64,000 bases of DNA from Amycolatopsis sp. NBC_00345. Lineage in GTDB: Bacteria > Actinomycetota > Actinomycetes > Mycobacteriales > Pseudonocardiaceae. Location: positions 5,146,001 to 5,210,000 of the forward strand of contig NZ_CP107995.1 in the NCBI RefSeq assembly GCF_036116635.1, written 5' to 3'. The notes below the pieces were generated by a model, which saw only the letters and a list, made by a program, of their open reading frames with translations, searched no databases and was not told where the DNA came from. A program made the position numbers and the translations under genes. Shown piece by piece: positions 61,304-64,000 of the stretch (positions are counted from its first letter, which is position 1; every line of letters begins with the position of its first letter).

Positions 61304-62129
61304 GCGCCACCCCGCCCAGGGTCATCAGGTTCAGGTCCGTCAGCGGGGTCATCCGGGGACCGTCCGGCCACCAGTCGTGCAGGTAGGCGAGGCCGGGGTC
61401 GAGCAGGTCGAGGCCGGTGAAGAACGACGCGATCTCCGCGCGGCTGCGGTGGACGGTGCCGAGGCAGGTGCCTTCGAACTCCGCGTCGAGGGTGTGGGCG
61501 AGAGCCTGCCGGGGCGGGTCGTCCGGGGGCTCGTGGTGATGGGTGAGCAGCAGGTACGAGCCGGACGGCAGCTCGTCGACGTAACTGCGCACGATGTACT
61601 GCGCGCGGTCCAGGCTCTCGACGTGGTGCAGGATCGAGCAGAGCAGCACCGCGACCGGGCGCTCGAAGTCCAGGTGCCGGTAGACCACCGGGTCGCCGAG
61701 CGTGGCACCCGGGTCGGTCAGGTCGGCGCCGGTGATGTGGGTGTGCTCGTTCTCCTCCAGCACCGCCCGGCCGTGCACCTGAACGACCGGGTCGTGGTCC
61801 ACGTAGACCACCTCGGCGCCGGGGCGGTGCCGCTGCGCGATCTGATGGGTGTTCTCCGCGGCCGGCAGGCCCGAGCCGAGATCGAGGAACTGGTCGATGC
61901 CGCGCTCGGCGGCCAGGTGGCGGACCACCCGCACCAGCCACGCCCGATGCTCGCGCGCCATGACCTGGGCGTCCGGCGCGATCTCCAGCAGCCGGCGCAG
62001 CGCCTCGCGGTCGTCCTCGTAGTGGTCCTGGCCGCCGAGCAACGCGTCGGACAGCCGTGCCTGGCTGACCCGGCCGCCGTACAGCCGGTCCGGGCGCGCG
62101 GTCCCGGAAACCAGGTCCCCAGGCGTCAT
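61293..62129 (-). CDS. SAM-dependent methyltransferase, PF04672 (DUF574)
   Basis: This 278-residue protein is of the actinobacterial S-adenosyl methyltransferase family (PF04672). It contains RLSDALLGGQDHYEDDRE, LRRLLEIAPD and REHRAWLVRVVRHLA before the SAM motif FLDLGSGLPAAENTH. Later features are VVYVDHDPVV, LDFERPVAVLLCSILHHV and a C-terminal LLDPGLAYLHDWWPDG. These proteins are abundant in Streptomyces and Pseudonocardiales, and their substrates are mostly unknown. It is a single gene with no clear partner. Confidence 0.93.
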   Translation of the reverse strand: MTPGDLVSGTARPDRLYGGRVSQARLSDALLGGQDHYEDDREALRRLLEIAPDAQVMAREHRAWLVRVVRHLAAERGIDQFLDLGSGLPAAENTHQIAQRHRPGAEVVYVDHDPVVQVHGRAVLEENEHTHITGADLTDPGATLGDPVVYRHLDFERPVAVLLCSILHHVESLDRAQYIVRSYVDELPSGSYLLLTHHHEPPDDPPRQALAHTLDAEFEGTCLGTVHRSRAEIASFFTGLDLLDPGLAYLHDWWPDGPRMTPLTDLNLMTLGGVALKP

Positions 62130-62287
62130 CCGGCACTGCCCCTCTCACCGCCGCCGCCCGCGGTTCCCGATCCGGGCGTGGTCTGCGCGCTGTCCGGCAA
62201 CGGACAGTGCACAGACTACGACACCGCGTTCACGGGGAGAACCCACTCCCCACAGCCTGACCTACCTGCACTAACCCTCTCCGCCGA

Positions 62288-63385
62288 TCAGGAGAACGCC
62301 AGTTCTGCCCAATGCCCTCCGCCATCGGTCGTCCGGTACACCGCGGAGCCGCCGTCGGAATCCGGCAGTCCGTCCACGACCACGCCGGTGCCCGCGCCGG
62401 GGAAGTCCAGGTCCGCCAGCGCGAAGCCCCGCTCGCTCAGCCGAATGGTGCTCCAGGTGTGGCCGCCGTCGGTGGTGCGGTGCAGGAACTCGACACCGCC
62501 GCCCACGGCCGACACGGTCGCGTCGTCCGCCGTCGCGGCGCTGAAGCCCTGCGTGATGCCGGTGACCGGCGCCTGCTCGGTGCCGGTGAACGAGCCGCCC
62601 AGCTTCGGCGCCCGCCAGATCGACCGCTCGGACGAACCGGGCTGCGGCTGCCCGCCGCCGCTGTTGCACAGGACGATCACCTGGCCGTCGCGCACGCCGC
62701 CGAGCACGGCCCTGGTCCCCACCGGGCACGGCCGCGTGGCCGGGGTGAACGCGACGCCGTCGCCGGAAGTCCAGTACTTCTCCACATTGAAGTCGGCGTC
62801 GAGGGCGATCTGCACTCCGCCGTCGGTGGTGACGTCGCCGTCGGTGAGCCCGCCGGTCACCTCGAAGCCGGGCAACGGCGTCAGCAGTGGCGCCCCGGCC
62901 TTCCCGCTGTAGATGGCGGTTTTTTCGATGTCGCCGTAAGTCCTGATCACCGCGAAGACCCGGCCGCCGGCTTCGGCGATCTTCGAGACGTACCGTCGCT
63001 GGCCGGTGTCGCCGGCCTGCTGCACCGGCGCCCAGTGCTTGCCGCCGTCGCGCGTCACCACGATCTTCGTGCCGTCGGTGACGTACAGGAGCTGCTCGCT
63101 GAACGCGGTCAGCCGGACCTGGTTGTGGTTGTCCGGCAAGGACATCGGCGGCGCGGGGAGCTGCCGCCAGCTCTTCCCGCCGTCGGCCGTCGCGAGCAGC
63201 GACGGGCACCAGCCGGGCGTGCCGCAGTCGGTGAAGCCGAGCACCAGGCCGCGCTCCGGACTCGTCCAGGAGGTCGACGACGGCGCGAAGCCGGCCGGCA
63301 CCACGGGGTCAGCCGAAGCCGGGGAGGCCACGGCGACCACGCCGAGCACGGCCGCCGCGAGGGCCACAAACCGAGTGAGTTTCAT
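62288..63385 (-). CDS. Secreted beta-propeller (sialidase-like, BNR/Asp-box) protein
   Basis: This 365-residue exported protein has an N-terminal signal peptide (MKLTRFVALAAAVLGVVAV, then ASPASADP). Repeated Asp-box motifs occur: TADGGKSWRQ, TRDGGKHWAP, TTDGGHTWST and TTDGGGHWAE. These place it in the six- or seven-bladed sialidase-like propeller superfamily. The catalytic residues of true sialidases (Arg triad, Tyr, Glu) were not identified, so a binding or structural role is as likely as hydrolysis. No close partner gene was seen. Confidence 0.82.
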   Translation of the reverse strand: MKLTRFVALAAAVLGVVAVASPASADPVVPAGFAPSSTSWTSPERGLVLGFTDCGTPGWCPSLLATADGGKSWRQLPAPPMSLPDNHNQVRLTAFSEQLLYVTDGTKIVVTRDGGKHWAPVQQAGDTGQRRYVSKIAEAGGRVFAVIRTYGDIEKTAIYSGKAGAPLLTPLPGFEVTGGLTDGDVTTDGGVQIALDADFNVEKYWTSGDGVAFTPATRPCPVGTRAVLGGVRDGQVIVLCNSGGGQPQPGSSERSIWRAPKLGGSFTGTEQAPVTGITQGFSAATADDATVSAVGGGVEFLHRTTDGGHTWSTIRLSERGFALADLDFPGAGTGVVVDGLPDSDGGSAVYRTTDGGGHWAELAFS

Positions 63386-63436
63386 GTCCGGCAGGACGTG
63401 CGGAACGGGGCGAGGTTGCCTCCGATGATCAACAGT

Positions 63437-63811
63437 TCAGCGCCCCGGCGCGCCCGCCAGCCGTTCGTCCAGCTCAGCCTGGTCGGCGACGAACCACACG
63501 TGCCGGCCGCGGTTGGACTCGCGCACGACGTCGCGCAGCACCGGGCTTTCCGCGACGTACGCGCTGACGTCGCCGAGCACCGCGAGCCGGTACTGGTAGG
63601 CCACGAGTTTCGAGAAGAACCCGCCGATCAGCCGGCTGTCCATGTCGAAGAACCGCGGCGCGAAGCGCTCGACCGGGATCACCAGCAGCTCGGCGTCCAG
63701 GCGGTAGACGCCCGCGATCGTGTCCAGCGCGTCCTGCTCGGTGGCCAGCTCCGGGCCCTCGGCCGGCGCCGTCCACACCTGGACCCCGTGCCGCCGCACG
63801 ACTTCGGTCAT
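63437..63811 (-). CDS. DUF4180 domain protein
   Basis: This 124-residue protein has the DUF4180 layout: EQDALDTIAGVYRLDAELLV near the middle, then PVERFAPRFFDMDSRLIGGF and KLVAYQYRLAVLGDVSAYV, followed by VRESNRGRHVWFV. Function is unknown. Members occur in many bacteria, sometimes next to PadR-like regulators. ATG 63811 follows a G-rich stretch with no strong ribosome binding site. It is in the same direction as, and 43 bases from, the partial gene upstream. Confidence 0.85.
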   Translation of the reverse strand: MTEVVRRHGVQVWTAPAEGPELATEQDALDTIAGVYRLDAELLVIPVERFAPRFFDMDSRLIGGFFSKLVAYQYRLAVLGDVSAYVAESPVLRDVVRESNRGRHVWFVADQAELDERLAGAPGR

Positions 63812-63854
63812 GGCCGCCGCCCGTCACCGAGCGGTGTCGCCGGAAAAAGCGTCG

Positions 63855-64000
63855 TCACAATGCCTCCGATAGGTCGGCGACCAGCCGCAGCAGGTCGGCG
63901 CTCCCGGCCAGACCGCCGATCACCACGAGCTTCAGCCGGGCCCGGTCCGGGTCGTGCACGGTCTCCACCCGCAGGCCCTGGCCGTGGATCGACGCGTGCA
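63855..64000 (-). CDS. C-terminal part of a gene cut by the window edge
   Basis: Read on the minus strand, an open frame from the right edge ends TGA at 63855-63857. It encodes about 47 residues containing GLRVETVHDPDRARLKLVV and GSADLLRLVADLSEAL. The codon choice looks like real coding sequence. The fragment is too short to name a family. Confidence 0.5.
   Translation of the reverse strand, partial: HASIHGQGLRVETVHDPDRARLKLVVIGGLAGSADLLRLVADLSEAL

Overview
The window is high-GC actinobacterial chromosome, with GC-rich third codon positions, frequent GTG/TTG starts, a paired clpP1/clpP2 plus clpX and tig, and LCP, PF04672 and GT39 families. Gene content and the style of the intergenic palindromes fit a Pseudonocardiales genus such as Amycolatopsis. 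That genus call is an inference, because no rRNA or other taxonomic marker is present. No phage, insertion sequence, CRISPR array, rRNA or convincing tRNA was seen.

Layout: 0.1-5.2 kb holds valS, a small membrane protein and a MarR-MFS pair. 5.3-14.8 kb holds a formate-related set (an FdhF/YdeP-like molybdoenzyme, an OFA-type transporter with a 50-residue partner, and fdhD), interrupted by an LCP protein, a VOC protein with a GntR regulator, and an ArsR-MFS operon. 14.7-18.3 kb holds a carotenoid oxygenase facing its TetR regulator across twin operators, a Tat-exported esterase and a membrane protein. 18.4-22.9 kb is the core proteostasis block clpX, clpP2, clpP1, tig. 23.2-26.1 kb holds a desaturase/reductase/ferredoxin fusion and a frameshifted fructosamine kinase. 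26.2-35.2 kb is a cell-surface glycosylation region: a secreted or anchored protein, an orphan histidine kinase, a methyltransferase, and two GT39 proteins around a GT2-GtrA protein. 35.3-40.4 kb holds a PP2C phosphatase, an ankyrin protein, small zinc-ribbon proteins, and a metallo-beta-lactamase-fold protein with a TetR regulator. 40.5-48 kb holds a secreted GH92 mannosidase, an amidohydrolase and a large secreted subtilase. 48-56.3 kb is sugar metabolism: a ROK regulator facing xylA over a XylR-type operator, and a translationally coupled MFS plus GH106-like glycosidase. 56.6-58.1 kb carries a T-box leader and an archaeal-type aspartyl-tRNA synthetase. The right end holds MarR/SDR/AKR genes, a CPT-like kinase, a PF04672 methyltransferase, a secreted beta-propeller protein and a DUF4180 protein.

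The most interesting items are: (1) a complete T-box riboswitch with a GAC (Asp) specifier and a TGGC bulge matching a G73 tRNA, upstream of the archaeal-type AspRS gene; (2) a ~90 bp structured element present twice, whose arms show compensating base changes; (3) several families of long intergenic palindromes, one with four copies here; (4) a single-chain desaturase-flavoreductase-ferredoxin fusion; (5) a tiny membrane protein coupled to the OFA transporter.
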